Below are positions 1-10,307 of a stretch of 47,399 nucleotides of DNA, piece after piece; within the stretch, counting starts at the first letter, position 1, and each line of letters begins with the position of its first letter. The translations under genes and the position numbers were made by a program. Below the pieces are notes generated by a model, which was given only the letters and a program-made list of their open reading frames with translations, did no database searches and was not told the DNA's origin. Source of the DNA: Branchiostoma floridae (lineage: Eukaryota > Chordata > Leptocardii > Amphioxiformes > Branchiostomatidae); assembly GCF_000003815.2 (NCBI RefSeq), contig NC_049979.1, positions 34,069,162-34,116,560 of the forward strand, in the 5' to 3' direction.

Positions 1-769
1 TAGACAATAAGGAATTGCTCCCACTGTGACTTGTCCAGCAGTTTGAATAGTGGATTGACCCCCATAACCACATAAACTCATAAACATCCCAGACTGTCTA
101 CCAGCTAGAAACAATGGTCAGGGACAGATTAGCATATTACTGGTCACTGATTCAAATATTCTGTACTGGTTTTCATAGGAACATTATCAAATCATACAGA
201 AGGACCCAAAGTAAGTAGCAAAGTTACATAATGCAAGGTTTCAATTAGATAAGATCACGTGATAATAGGATGATACTATCTGCACTTCTTGGAAAAACAA
301 CTTTCTTCAAATTTCAAATCATCCTTGTCAAAATTGTATCAAAATATCTACTTACATCTACATTTCGAACTTGAAAATGGCTTCCATACAGCTTATAGCC
401 CTTATGAGTTGTGTGTGTAGAAACATGACTTGTAATACTTGACTTGACAGTATAGACCTATGCTCTATAGGACTGTAAAAAAAAACTGTCAGCTGATGTC
501 TCACACTGAATAGCAACCCAGTGTTGCCATTACTTCATATTCTGGGCTAAATGTTCTTCAACAAGCTAATTTCTTTATGATGTGTAGTCTTACTTCAATT
601 TCTTATCTGTTGTTTCTAGAATTCCAACATGATTTGAAGAGTAACTTGTACTTTCTCTGCCAGGCCACGACTGATGGCACGGGTGCCTGTAGTATACTGA
701 AGGCCATAGTTTACATTATCTGCTCTTTATATAGTTTTACCTGCCCCTTTAAGAACACATATGTTAACT
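1..769. other. Unannotated AT-rich sequence
   Basis: I see no convincing exon, RNA gene or repeat in this stretch. The longest open frame (577-783) has no recognisable domain, and its composition is that of AT-rich non-coding DNA. Confidence 0.5.
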
Positions 770-1557
770 TAATGGCACACTGACATCATCAAGCTTTGCT
801 GTTAGATTTGCCACTTAAAGTACAAAGCGTAGACACTCCGGATCCAGCGTAGTTGAAAGAAGTTTGATTGAAGTTGTATGTAATTAGTTTATTATCAATG
901 AAGCGTTTCATGGGGTCATTTGAGTGAAAAACCCGCCCTGATTATGACTTTCTTCTGACCTCACATGTCAACTTTATGGCACTCTGACGTCATCACGCCA
1001 TGATGTCTGTTAAATTTGAGACTAGTAATATGTACCGGAGACAATCCAATGTAAACCGAGGAGAGTTTGGTCGAAGTTGTATGTTTAGTTTATTGTGTAT
1101 GAATCTTTTAATTAGGTCAATATTGTGGAAAATCCACCACGACTTCTTTCTGACCGCATGTGTCAACTTTATGGTACTCTGACGTCAACACGCCTTAATG
1201 TCTGTTAAATTTGAGACACGTAATATGTAGCGGAGACAATCCAATGTGAACAGAAAGAGTTTGGTCGAAGTTGTATGTTTAGTTTATTGTATATGAATCT
1301 TTTAATTAGGACAATACAGTGGAAAACCCGCCCTGACTTCCTTCTCACCGCACATGTCAACTTTATGGCACTCTGACGTCAACACGCCTTGATGTCTGTT
1401 AAATTTGAGACTAGTAACATGTAGCGGAGATACTCTGGTGTTAACAGACTGAGTTTGGTCGAAGTTGTATGTTTAGTTTATTGTGTATGATTTTTTTTCC
1501 ATGACGACAATAGAGTGAAAAACCCGCCATGATTTCTTTCTGACCGCTGTGTTTACT

Positions 1558-1725
1558 TCACATTACACGCTCGATTAACTCCTAGACAGGCAAGAAGATT
1601 GCTAATCGCTCTACTCCACGGGAGGCCCTCTGGGGAACCCGGACCCGAGCGTCGAGGAAAGACCAACTTGGGTTAATTATCCGTCACTAGTCTTAGGGAG
1701 ATAGGGAGATTAGCGGATACCCCCT
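1558..1725. other. Non-repeat insert interrupting the satellite, running into a gap
   Basis: The repeat phase is lost after about 1557. A GC-richer segment unlike the satellite follows, containing ggaggccctctggggaaccc, and runs into the N gap at 1726. The satellite resumes immediately after the gap at 1826. This may be a transposon insertion or an assembly join. Confidence 0.5.
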
Positions 1726-1825
1726 NNNNNNNNNNNNNNNNNNNNNNNNNNNNNNNNNNNNNNNNNNNNNNNNNNNNNNNNNNNNNNNNNNNNNNNNNNN
1801 NNNNNNNNNNNNNNNNNNNNNNNNN
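1726..1825. other. Assembly gap (100 N)
   Basis: A run of exactly 100 N inside the 194-bp satellite. The size is probably a placeholder, so the number of satellite units is uncertain. Confidence 0.99.
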
Positions 1826-4345
1826 TATGGTACTCTGACGTCAACACGCCTTGATGTCTGTTAAATTTGAGACAAGTAATATGTAGCGGAGACAATCCAA
1901 TGTGAACAGAAGGAGTTTGTTTGAAGTTGTATGTTTAGTTTATTGTGTATGAATCTTTTAATTAGGACAATATAGTGGAAAACCCGCCCTGACTTCCTTC
2001 TCACCGCACATGTCAACTTCATGTCACTCCGACGTCAACACGCCTTGATGTCTGTTAAATTTGAGACTAGTAACATGTAGCGGAGATACTCTGGTGTTAA
2101 CAGACTGAGTTTGGTTGAAGTTGTATGTTTAGTTTATTGTGTATGAATCTTTTAATTAGGACAATATGGTGGAAAACCCGCCCTGACTTCCTTCTGACCG
2201 CATATGTCAACTTTATGGCACCCTGACGTCACCAGGCTTTGTTGTCTGTTAAATTTGAGACTAGTAATATGTAGCATAGGCACTTCGGTGTAAACAGAAA
2301 GAGTTTGGTTGAAGTTGTATGTTTAGTTAATTGTGTATGATTTTTTTTAATTAGGTCAATAGTGTGGAAAATCCGCCACGACTTCTTTCTTACCGCATAT
2401 GTCAACTTTATGGTACTCTGAGGTCATCACGCCTTGATGTCTGTTAAATTTGAGACAAGTTATATGTAGCGGAGACAATCCAATGTAAACAGAAAGAGTT
2501 TGGTCGAAGTTGTATGTTTAGTTTATTGTGTATGAATCTTTTAATTAGGTCAATATTGTGGAAAATCCGCCACGACTTCTTTCTGACCGCATATGTCAAC
2601 TTTATGGTACTCTGACGTCAACACGCCTTGATGTCTGTTAATTTTGAGACGATTAAAATTTAGCGGAGATACTCTGGTGTTAACAGACTGAGTTTGGTCG
2701 AAGTTGTATGTTTAGTTTATTGTGTATGAATCTTTTAATTAGGACAATAGGGTGGACAACCCGCCCTGACTTCCTTTTGACCGCATATGTCAACTTTATG
2801 GCACCCTGACGTCATCAGGCTTTGATGTCTGTTAAATTAGAGATTAGTAATATATAGCATAGGCACTTCGGTGTAAACAGAAAGAGTTTGGTTGAAGTTG
2901 TATGTTTAGTTTATTGTGTATGATTTTTTTAATTAGGTCAATTGTATGAAAAACCCGCCCGACTTCCTTCTGACCGCATATGTCAACTTTATGGCACTCT
3001 GACGTCATCACGCCTTGATGTCTGTTAAATTTGAGACAAGCAGTATGTAGCGGAGGCACTTGGGTGTAAACAGACGGAGTTTGTTTGAAGTTGTATGTTT
3101 AGTTTATTGTCTATGAATCTTTTAATTAGGTCAATAGAGTGGAAAACCCGCCCAGACCTCTTTCTGACCGCTTATGTCAACTTTATGGTACTCTGACGTC
3201 ATCATGCCATGATGTCTGTAAAATTTAAAACTAGTAGTATGTAGCGGAGGCACTTGGGTGTAAACAGAAGGATTTTGGTTGAAGTTGTATGTTTAGTTTA
3301 TTGTGTATAAATTTTTCCAATAGGACAATAGTGTGGAAAACCCGCACCGACTTCCTTCTGACCGCATATGTCAAGTTTATTGCACTCTGACGTCATCACG
3401 CCTTAATGTCTGTTAAATGTAAGACTAGTTATACGTAGCGGAGACAATTCATTGTGAACAGAAAGAGTTTGGTCGAAGTTGTGTGTTTAGTTTATTGGTA
3501 ATGAATTGTTTAGTAAGGACAATAGAGTGAAAAACCCGCCCGACTTCCTTCTGACCGCATATGTCAACTTTATGGCACCCTGGCTTCATCATGCCTTGAT
3601 GTCTGTTAAATTTGCCACTAGAAAAATGTAGCATAGGCACTCAGGTGTAAACAGACGGCGTTTGGTTGAAGTTGTATGTTCAGTTTATTGTTTATGAATT
3701 TTTGAATTAGGACAATAGAGTGGAAAACCCGCCCTGACTTCCTTCTGACCGCATATGTCAACTTTATGGCACCCTGACCTCATCAGGCTTTCATGTCTGT
3801 TAAATTTGAGACTAGTAATATGTAGCATAGGCACTTCGGTGTAAACAGAAGGAGTTTGGTTGAAGTTGTATGTTTAGTTTATTGTGTATGGGTTTTTTTT
3901 AATTAGGTTAATAGTGTGGAAAATCCGCCACGACTTCTTTCTAACCGCATATGTCAACTTTATGGTACTCTGACGTCATCACGCCTTGATGTCTGCTAAA
4001 TTTGAGACTAGTAATATGTAGCATAGGTACTCCGGTGTAAACAGAAGGAGTTTGGTTGAAGTTGTATGTTTAGTGTATAGGACAATAGAGTGGAAAACCC
4101 GCCCTGACTTCCTTCTGACCGCATATGTTAACTTTATGTCACCCTGACGTCATCATGCTTTGCTGTCTGTTGAATTTGTCACATGGACTACGTAGCGGAT
4201 ACACTTCGGTTAGAACAGAAGGAGTTTGGTCGAAGTTGTATGTTTAGTTTATTGTTTGATTGGGTCAATAGAATGGCAAAGTCGCCCCATCTTTCTCCCG
4301 ATCGCATATGTCAACGTAATGGCAACGCTGTGATGTCTGTTAAAT

Positions 4346-4987
4346 CTGTGCGTCTTTAATCTTAGTTGCCCGCTCTCTAATACTGATTATCACTTAGGCC
4401 CGCTGTGGGTCGTTAATCAAATCATTTTAAATTTTATTGGTTTTGTAAAACGTAGGGTTTTTCAAGACCCTATTTGCTTTTCTGCTAGTGATTTGGCGGT
4501 AGTTCATGAGATTGTCGCTAGGTTTTGTTTTCTAATGTCTAATTTGCACTTTATAGATGAAATGTTACTTTCTAATATCATCTATATGTGAATTCACATT
4601 TGATGAGTTGTTACAGAAGATTTGAAGCAATATCCGATATGCATTGAGTGCCATGGACGCTTTGGGGCGAATTTTGGAAATTTCAGTTCCTTCGAATCGG
4701 TATCTGAATGGGTAGCTATGTTCGGTCTTATCACGAATCGGCGGCTGAATGGGCGGCTACGAAAGGGCGGATGAATAGGCGGCCAACTTCAGCTTGGTGA
4801 AGGGTCGGGTCGTGCCTTAGGGTCAACGAACTCTCGTCCCGCGGGCGACGCGAGGGTCAGGTCACGAGATTTGGCGAGATCCGCAGCAAAACACGGAGAG
4901 ATTCGGCAGGAAGAAGAATGGAAGACGCGCTCCTGTAGACAGCTTCTGTCGCGCGAATGGTGAGGTATGGGGAGGCGTTCTTGCTTG
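4346..4987. other. CpG-rich upstream region of the B4GAT1-like gene
   Basis: From about 4640 the sequence becomes GC- and CpG-rich (for example cccgcgggcgacgcgag near 4838) with short recurring phrases such as 'cggctgaatgggcggc'. This is consistent with a promoter or 5' UTR of the gene starting at 5113. A possible splice donor (gaatg|gtgagg) lies near 4961. No TATA box is evident. The region runs into the gap at 4988. Confidence 0.4.
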
Positions 4988-5087
4988 NNNNNNNNNNNNN
5001 NNNNNNNNNNNNNNNNNNNNNNNNNNNNNNNNNNNNNNNNNNNNNNNNNNNNNNNNNNNNNNNNNNNNNNNNNNNNNNNNNNNNNNN
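4988..5087. other. Assembly gap (100 N) just upstream of the coding start
   Basis: A run of exactly 100 N ending 25 bases before the start codon at 5113. It hides part of the 5' UTR or intron of the B4GAT1-like gene. Confidence 0.99.
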
Positions 5088-5099
5088 CGTAGTCTCAGG

Positions 5100-5120
5100 A
5101 TGAGCAGCTCCAATGATTAA
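5100..5120 (+). CDS. Overlapping six-codon upstream ORF
   Basis: An ATG at 5100 with A at -3 opens a six-codon frame (MSSSND) that stops at 5118-5120 and overlaps the main start at 5113 in another frame. It matters only if the transcript includes it. A possible splice acceptor, tctcag, ends at 5098 just before it. Confidence 0.25.
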   Translation: MSSSND

Positions 5121-6225
5121 CAAGTTCATCATCTTCCTGGTGGGGCTGATCGTCGTAATGCAAGTAGTGCACATCACGCTACTCTCCAGGCTGGACCGGG
5201 ACCGCGGCCGGAGCCCCTCCTCCATCCAGACCGAGGGTGGGGAGCACTTCAGCCCGCGGGAGGGGAGGCGGCTGGCCGGGAGTAGCAGCACCAGCCGGGG
5301 GAACCTGAGGAAGAGCAGCGCGAAGCTGTCCAAGGGCAGCCTGGACGTCAGCGGTCAGTACCGCATCCATAACTTCTACATCCGCAGCGATGATGCAGCT
5401 AACGGGGACGTGCAGCTGGAGGATGCTACCTTGGTAACGCAGTGCTCCGTGCAGAATCTGTACCACATCGTGGAGCTGAGTGTGAGATGGGATGGACCCG
5501 TCTCCGTAGCCATCTTTGCACCCGGTGAGAACGCAGCATTTGCAGATGACATTGTGGGCGGACTGAGACGGTGTTATCCACTTATTCGCAAGTACGTTTC
5601 ATTCCACTTGGTTTACCCAACGTCCAGGGAGGCCATCATCTACGAGGAGTCCCCCACCTTACTCAACACACCTTGCCAGGACATCCTCCATCTTGCCAAG
5701 TACCACAAGTCAGCCACTCTGAACTATGGTGCAGAGAAGGAGCCATATCCCAACAACCTGCTGCGGAATGTGGCTCGGCAGGGATCGTCGACAGAATTCA
5801 TCTTCGTGGTAGACATCGACATGCTCCCCAGTGAGAAACTGAGGACTGACTTTGTTCACTTCGCCCTAGAAAACAGATTATTTGACTCTAGAACAAGTCT
5901 GGTCTCGGATCACCTGGACACAGTGTACGTGGTTCCAGCTTTTGAATTGCAGCTGAACGCATCTATTCCAAAAGACAAGACAGAGCTGTTAGAGGCCTTG
6001 CAGCAGGGTCAGGCCAGGCCATTTTATCGAGACATTTGCTGGAAGTGTCAGAGTTCCACTGACTATGATAAATGGACAGCAGCAAAGTCCTCCTCCAAAC
6101 GAAGGCTGGATGTTGCCTACAACGTGACTTGGAAGGATCCATGGGAGCCGTTCTACATCGGCCGGTGGTCGGTGCCCCTCTATGACGAGAGATTCAAGCA
6201 GTACGGGTTCAACCGCATAAGCCAG
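5113..6225 (+). CDS. B4GAT1: B4GAT1-like beta-1,4-glucuronyltransferase, exon 1 (C-terminus missing)
   Basis: The protein belongs to glycosyltransferase family GT49. In vertebrates B4GAT1 adds glucuronic acid to xylose on the O-mannosyl glycan of alpha-dystroglycan in the Golgi, priming LARGE. The 371 visible codons begin with a short cytoplasmic tail and a signal-anchor helix (about residues 4-24), then a Ser/Arg/Gly-rich stem to about residue 80, then the catalytic domain. Diagnostic motifs are YPNNLLRNVAR, the metal-binding DID at residues 234-236 within FVVDIDMLPS, VPAFE, DPWEPFY, and DERFKQYGFNRISQ at the exon end. N-glycosylation sequons lie at residues 282 and 337. The frame stays open past RISQ into intron codons, but CAG|GTACAA at 6223-6231 is a good donor, so I end the exon at 6225 (phase 0). 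The final conserved C-terminal segment is not seen. It could be a lineage-specific GT49 paralogue rather than the strict orthologue. Confidence 0.9.
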
Positions 6226-6311
6226 GTACAACAGTTAAAAAACTACTATTCCTAGTATTTTTTTCCTACAACTGTTCCATGCATTTACATACTATTAGGT
6301 AGTCTGAATTG

Positions 6312-6503
6312 TAGTCTCTACCAGACTCCCACCTGGCCAAATAGGGGACTTTGGCCAAGTTAGAAATAAAAGCCTGGTAGGAGTTGATTGGCCTAGGAGT
6401 GTTGGCCGGCCTGGCTCAAACTGTACTCCTCTGGAATGTTTTCTGTCTAATTTGGCCAATTTTTACTATTTTTCCAGCGACCTGGGGAGCCTAGTAGAGG
6501 CTA
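6312..6503. mobile_element. 192-bp MITE with ~20-bp terminal inverted repeats
   Basis: The left end TAGTCTCTACCAGACTCCC is inverted at the right end as gggagcctagtagaggcta, 17 of 20 positions agreeing. The interior has recurrent TTGGCCAA-like and CCTGG motifs and no coding capacity. The outermost TA on each side may be the target duplication, which would suit a Tc1/mariner-type mobiliser, but the superfamily is not proven. It sits in the intron of the B4GAT1-like gene. Confidence 0.7.
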
Positions 6504-6710
6504 TTAACTGATAGTATATTGACAACAATACAGATTCAATTTTTTGTTTGCCATAGCAATAGGCTTTGTGTCAACTACATGTATTCACTGTTTGCTCACA
6601 TGCTGTAAAGGCTAATCACATTCTAAACATGTTCACGCTGCCAGACAATGGCCGTTTCGCCCTGTGCCTATTACGGTAGATTGGAGAGGCAAATTTTTCT
6701 GGTAGCAGCA

Positions 6711-6810
6711 NNNNNNNNNNNNNNNNNNNNNNNNNNNNNNNNNNNNNNNNNNNNNNNNNNNNNNNNNNNNNNNNNNNNNNNNNNNNNNNNNNNNNNNNNN
6801 NNNNNNNNNN
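6711..6810. other. Assembly gap (100 N)
   Basis: A run of exactly 100 N within the presumed intron. Confidence 0.99.
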
Positions 6811-8561
6811 TGGGTTTTTTTAAAGTGCCTAAGATAGCCTTAACTGGAAAACAACACTAGGTACAGGGGTTGACTAGTAAGGACTTATAGTAAATGCGGT
6901 CAGGGACGAAAGTATATGATAGCTTGTCTTTCAAAGTCCGCCATTTCCCTTAAATCTAAATGTGATGTGATTAGGCTAGGCTAGTAACACACACCCTCCC
7001 GTCACCGTGACTGAACATGGCAGACTAGTTATACATTGTTTAAACTTGCTCAGCGTCGTAAATTGACAAAAAAGTACGTTTCTTAATTTTAGTTTACCGT
7101 CGTAAGCCAACAAAGGACGGGACTGCCAAAGAGACCGTTTTTAAAAATTACCTAATATAACCTACACTTAAACTTTTCTGTATCAGTATATATCGTTCAC
7201 TATTAGTACGTTCAGCATCGTAAATCGATGTTCAAAGCAGGACGGTGCTTCAGAGTTTATTGTTGTAAATTGACGATGTAGTAGACAGGAAATCTGTTAA
7301 TCGAGTGAACAGATTACAGCACGAATTGAAGTTTTTAACACACATTAAAAAGCTATGTTGTTGATCCTGTGCTTTTCTGTGATCAAGATGTAAAGGAAAA
7401 TGACAAGAACCCACCTTGTAAAACAGCTAAATATTCCAAACATCTGAGGATCGCGTAGCAGTGTGCTACGTGGCGAAGTGCAGAAAAACTACTGTAATGT
7501 GACGGTTGGTGGCCTTTAACTTTGCTGTGACGCTGCCTCATTGCAGACAATAGTGTCATTATGAAGTTACACCACGCCCAGTCATCTGATCTAAAATCAT
7601 AACTTAAGGCTAATTTTTGCGATTTAAGCTGTCAAATTGCTGTAAATCTAGACACTTTCAAGAAATTATGATTATACATATTAACGTCCTAATAACACAA
7701 CAGCAGTAAGTTTATTAGCAGCTATTATTTTAGGCGAAAGTGTCTCTAAACGTAGACTGGGTCACGGGGTCATGTGGTAATTCAGCCATGCGAACAGCTC
7801 GGTGCGCACTGACATTTCACGATAACATCGGTCACCAACAGAAGGCTACATTGCGTAATGACCCGTAAAGTGTTTCTTCTAACAATGAGTGAAATTTAAT
7901 GTGTTGAGAAAAGTTGTGTTGTCTTGTGGGCAAATCTACTTTGCTCAAAATGTCACTCTTTATTCATAGAAAAATTAAATGTGTTAAGGAACCTCCTCAG
8001 TGATAGTGACGGTGATAATATTGATTGATATGCTATGCCGCACACTGTCAACAAAGTCTAGCACCTCAACATAATGCCTGTCTCACATTTTGTTACACGC
8101 ACGGTGTTGCAGGACGGTGTGAAGTAGCGTCCCAGTCACCCACCAGGAATCTTTGAAGGTAGACCAGTGGTGTTTGTGTTGGTCATCCTCACATGCACAC
8201 CTCCCCAAGCTGACCCGGTTGAGGTCGGGGCTGCTGGAAGACTATTTCGTCTCCAGTACTACTATTCCTTCACCCTTAAATAGTCCACAGTTGTCATCTT
8301 GCAGGATGACACTCAGTCTGATAATGCTGGGGCAAGGGATTGGGACTGGTGGTAGAATGTCGCCAGGTTTCTATGGATAGCAATCCTTGTTTTGTATTTC
8401 ATCTGGCAATTTTCATCCAACATAAGTCTTCTATGTGCGTAACAGTCAGAAAGGGGTTCGCCTCCATTATACTTAAACTCGGTTATCTAATAAATGAAGG
8501 GTAACTCTGATATGGTACTGATGATGATGATGACAGCCGTCCTTTTCATTCGAAATATACT

Positions 8562-9445
8562 NNNNNNNNNNNNNNNNNNNNNNNNNNNNNNNNNNNNNNN
8601 NNNNNNNNNNNNNNNNNNNNNNNNNNNNNNNNNNNNNNNNNNNNNNNNNNNNNNNNNNNNNNNNNNNNNNNNNNNNNNNNNNNNNNNNNNNNNNNNNNNN
8701 NNNNNNNNNNNNNNNNNNNNNNNNNNNNNNNNNNNNNNNNNNNNNNNNNNNNNNNNNNNNNNNNNNNNNNNNNNNNNNNNNNNNNNNNNNNNNNNNNNNN
8801 NNNNNNNNNNNNNNNNNNNNNNNNNNNNNNNNNNNNNNNNNNNNNNNNNNNNNNNNNNNNNNNNNNNNNNNNNNNNNNNNNNNNNNNNNNNNNNNNNNNN
8901 NNNNNNNNNNNNNNNNNNNNNNNNNNNNNNNNNNNNNNNNNNNNNNNNNNNNNNNNNNNNNNNNNNNNNNNNNNNNNNNNNNNNNNNNNNNNNNNNNNNN
9001 NNNNNNNNNNNNNNNNNNNNNNNNNNNNNNNNNNNNNNNNNNNNNNNNNNNNNNNNNNNNNNNNNNNNNNNNNNNNNNNNNNNNNNNNNNNNNNNNNNNN
9101 NNNNNNNNNNNNNNNNNNNNNNNNNNNNNNNNNNNNNNNNNNNNNNNNNNNNNNNNNNNNNNNNNNNNNNNNNNNNNNNNNNNNNNNNNNNNNNNNNNNN
9201 NNNNNNNNNNNNNNNNNNNNNNNNNNNNNNNNNNNNNNNNNNNNNNNNNNNNNNNNNNNNNNNNNNNNNNNNNNNNNNNNNNNNNNNNNNNNNNNNNNNN
9301 NNNNNNNNNNNNNNNNNNNNNNNNNNNNNNNNNNNNNNNNNNNNNNNNNNNNNNNNNNNNNNNNNNNNNNNNNNNNNNNNNNNNNNNNNNNNNNNNNNNN
9401 NNNNNNNNNNNNNNNNNNNNNNNNNNNNNNNNNNNNNNNNNNNNN
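8562..9445. other. Assembly gap (884 N), possible site of B4GAT1-like exon 2
   Basis: The only gap in the window that is not 100 N, so its length was probably estimated from linked reads. It lies 2.3 kb downstream of the orphan splice donor and is large enough for a terminal exon encoding the missing C-terminus. Confidence 0.97.
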
Positions 9446-10307
9446 TGAGTTTTACAATACATTTGTTAGGTTGCTTCGGCTAAAAAAAGTAAAAAAGAAA
9501 TATGAGAACCCCTACCTACCGACCATATTTGTAAGTTCGTAGGAGAAAACAGAATTTTTGCTTTGCTTTATTTGGCTGTAATGTAAATATTAGAAGATAC
9601 GATATAATGTGATTTTTTGAGAAAGAAACGTCCCTATATTCCTATCTCATTTATTGTGTGGGTAGGAATTATCATATATGGGGGAACGTGTGTCTTTTGT
9701 ATAAGTAACTACCCAGTCTCTGTACAGAATTACCAATTTCTTATGTAATGGAAGCACATTAAAAAAACTGTCAAAGTAACATGATATACTGACATGAATA
9801 ATTCGTACGTAGCAGAGTAATAATATGTTTGCCTTTAAACTGAATATTTAAAAAAAACCTTTTCAGATGCATACTTAACAGACTGCAGATATACTATTAC
9901 TAATCAACATGACAGAACTGACAAGTGTAGACAAGTATTATGATTGCTATTTACGGCATTCTTGTTAAAGTGTCCAAATTGCGTAAATAGTTAATAAATT
10001 GTGTCAAAGAACATTAAGCTAAGGCAGTAAAAAGGTAGCAACATTTGTTTATTAAAATTTACCATCAATATCACAATGAAAGAAACAAAACAGACCATTG
10101 CTAACCTCTGCGTGTTTTCTCACTGTGACAAACAAAATACACAAATAAATAACTAGGGACAAAACGGTATCTGCAGTGACAGTTAGAATCAAACATACCT
10201 TAATATATTATACATAAATCATACGTCGTGTCAGAGCAATCTAACAAAATTATATCTGGGCTTGACTAGTTCGGCCTATTGGCTATATACAACTAGGACA
10301 GAGAGAT
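9446..10307. other. AT-rich sequence without recognised features
   Basis: AT-rich DNA with no supported exon. If the second exon lies in the preceding gap, the first part could be 3' UTR, but no clear polyadenylation site marks an end. Confidence 0.4.

Larger units (their letters stand above)
985..4152. promoter_or_regulatory. 12 intact CRE/ATF palindromes (TGACGTCA) in phase with the satellite
   Basis: Exact TGACGTCA octamers start at 985, 1180, 1374, 1836, 2224, 2613, 2807, 3000, 3194, 3388, 3971 and 4145. Five other units have one- or two-base variants at the homologous place (about 776, 2030, 2419, 3580, 3775). The octamer is the textbook binding site of CREB/ATF bZIP factors. Whether these sites are bound is unknown, because they are spread by the satellite itself. 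Confidence 0.5.
770..4345. repeat. ~194-bp satellite array carrying CRE palindromes
   Basis: About 17 visible degenerate head-to-tail units recur every 193-196 bp. The anchor caactttatgg starts at 969, 1164, 1358, 2208, 2403, 2597, 2791, 2984, 3178 and onward, with variants at 2014, 3372 and 4129. Each unit ends with a run like gaagttgtatgtttagttta. Two late units are shorter (174 and 183 bp). Most units contain TGACGTCA, the full cAMP-response-element palindrome. The array is broken by a non-repeat insert and gap at about 1558-1825, and it ends about 750 bp upstream of the B4GAT1-like start codon. Open frames read from the array are repeat-derived, not genes. Confidence 0.93.
6226..8561 (+). 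other. Probable intron of the B4GAT1-like gene
   Basis: The segment begins with GTACAA directly after the exon and has no reading frame matching the expected GT49 C-terminus. It holds a MITE (6312-6503), a 100-N gap (6711-6810), AT-rich sequence, and a short perfect palindrome near 7455 (arms cgtagca and tgctacg, 3-base loop). Extent is inferred: the acceptor has not been found. Confidence 0.5.

Noticed and set aside
1710-3640. Small minus-strand ORFs in the satellite
   Set aside because: The same peptide (FNRHQG...HKVDICGQKEVGRVFH) is read repeatedly because the DNA unit repeats. They are interrupted at random points.
4857-5466. Minus-strand frames opposite the B4GAT1-like exon
   Set aside because: Shadows of the GC-rich coding exon, partly N, without recognisable motifs.
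8473-9483. 329-codon frames on both strands
   Set aside because: They consist almost entirely of N from the 884-bp gap.
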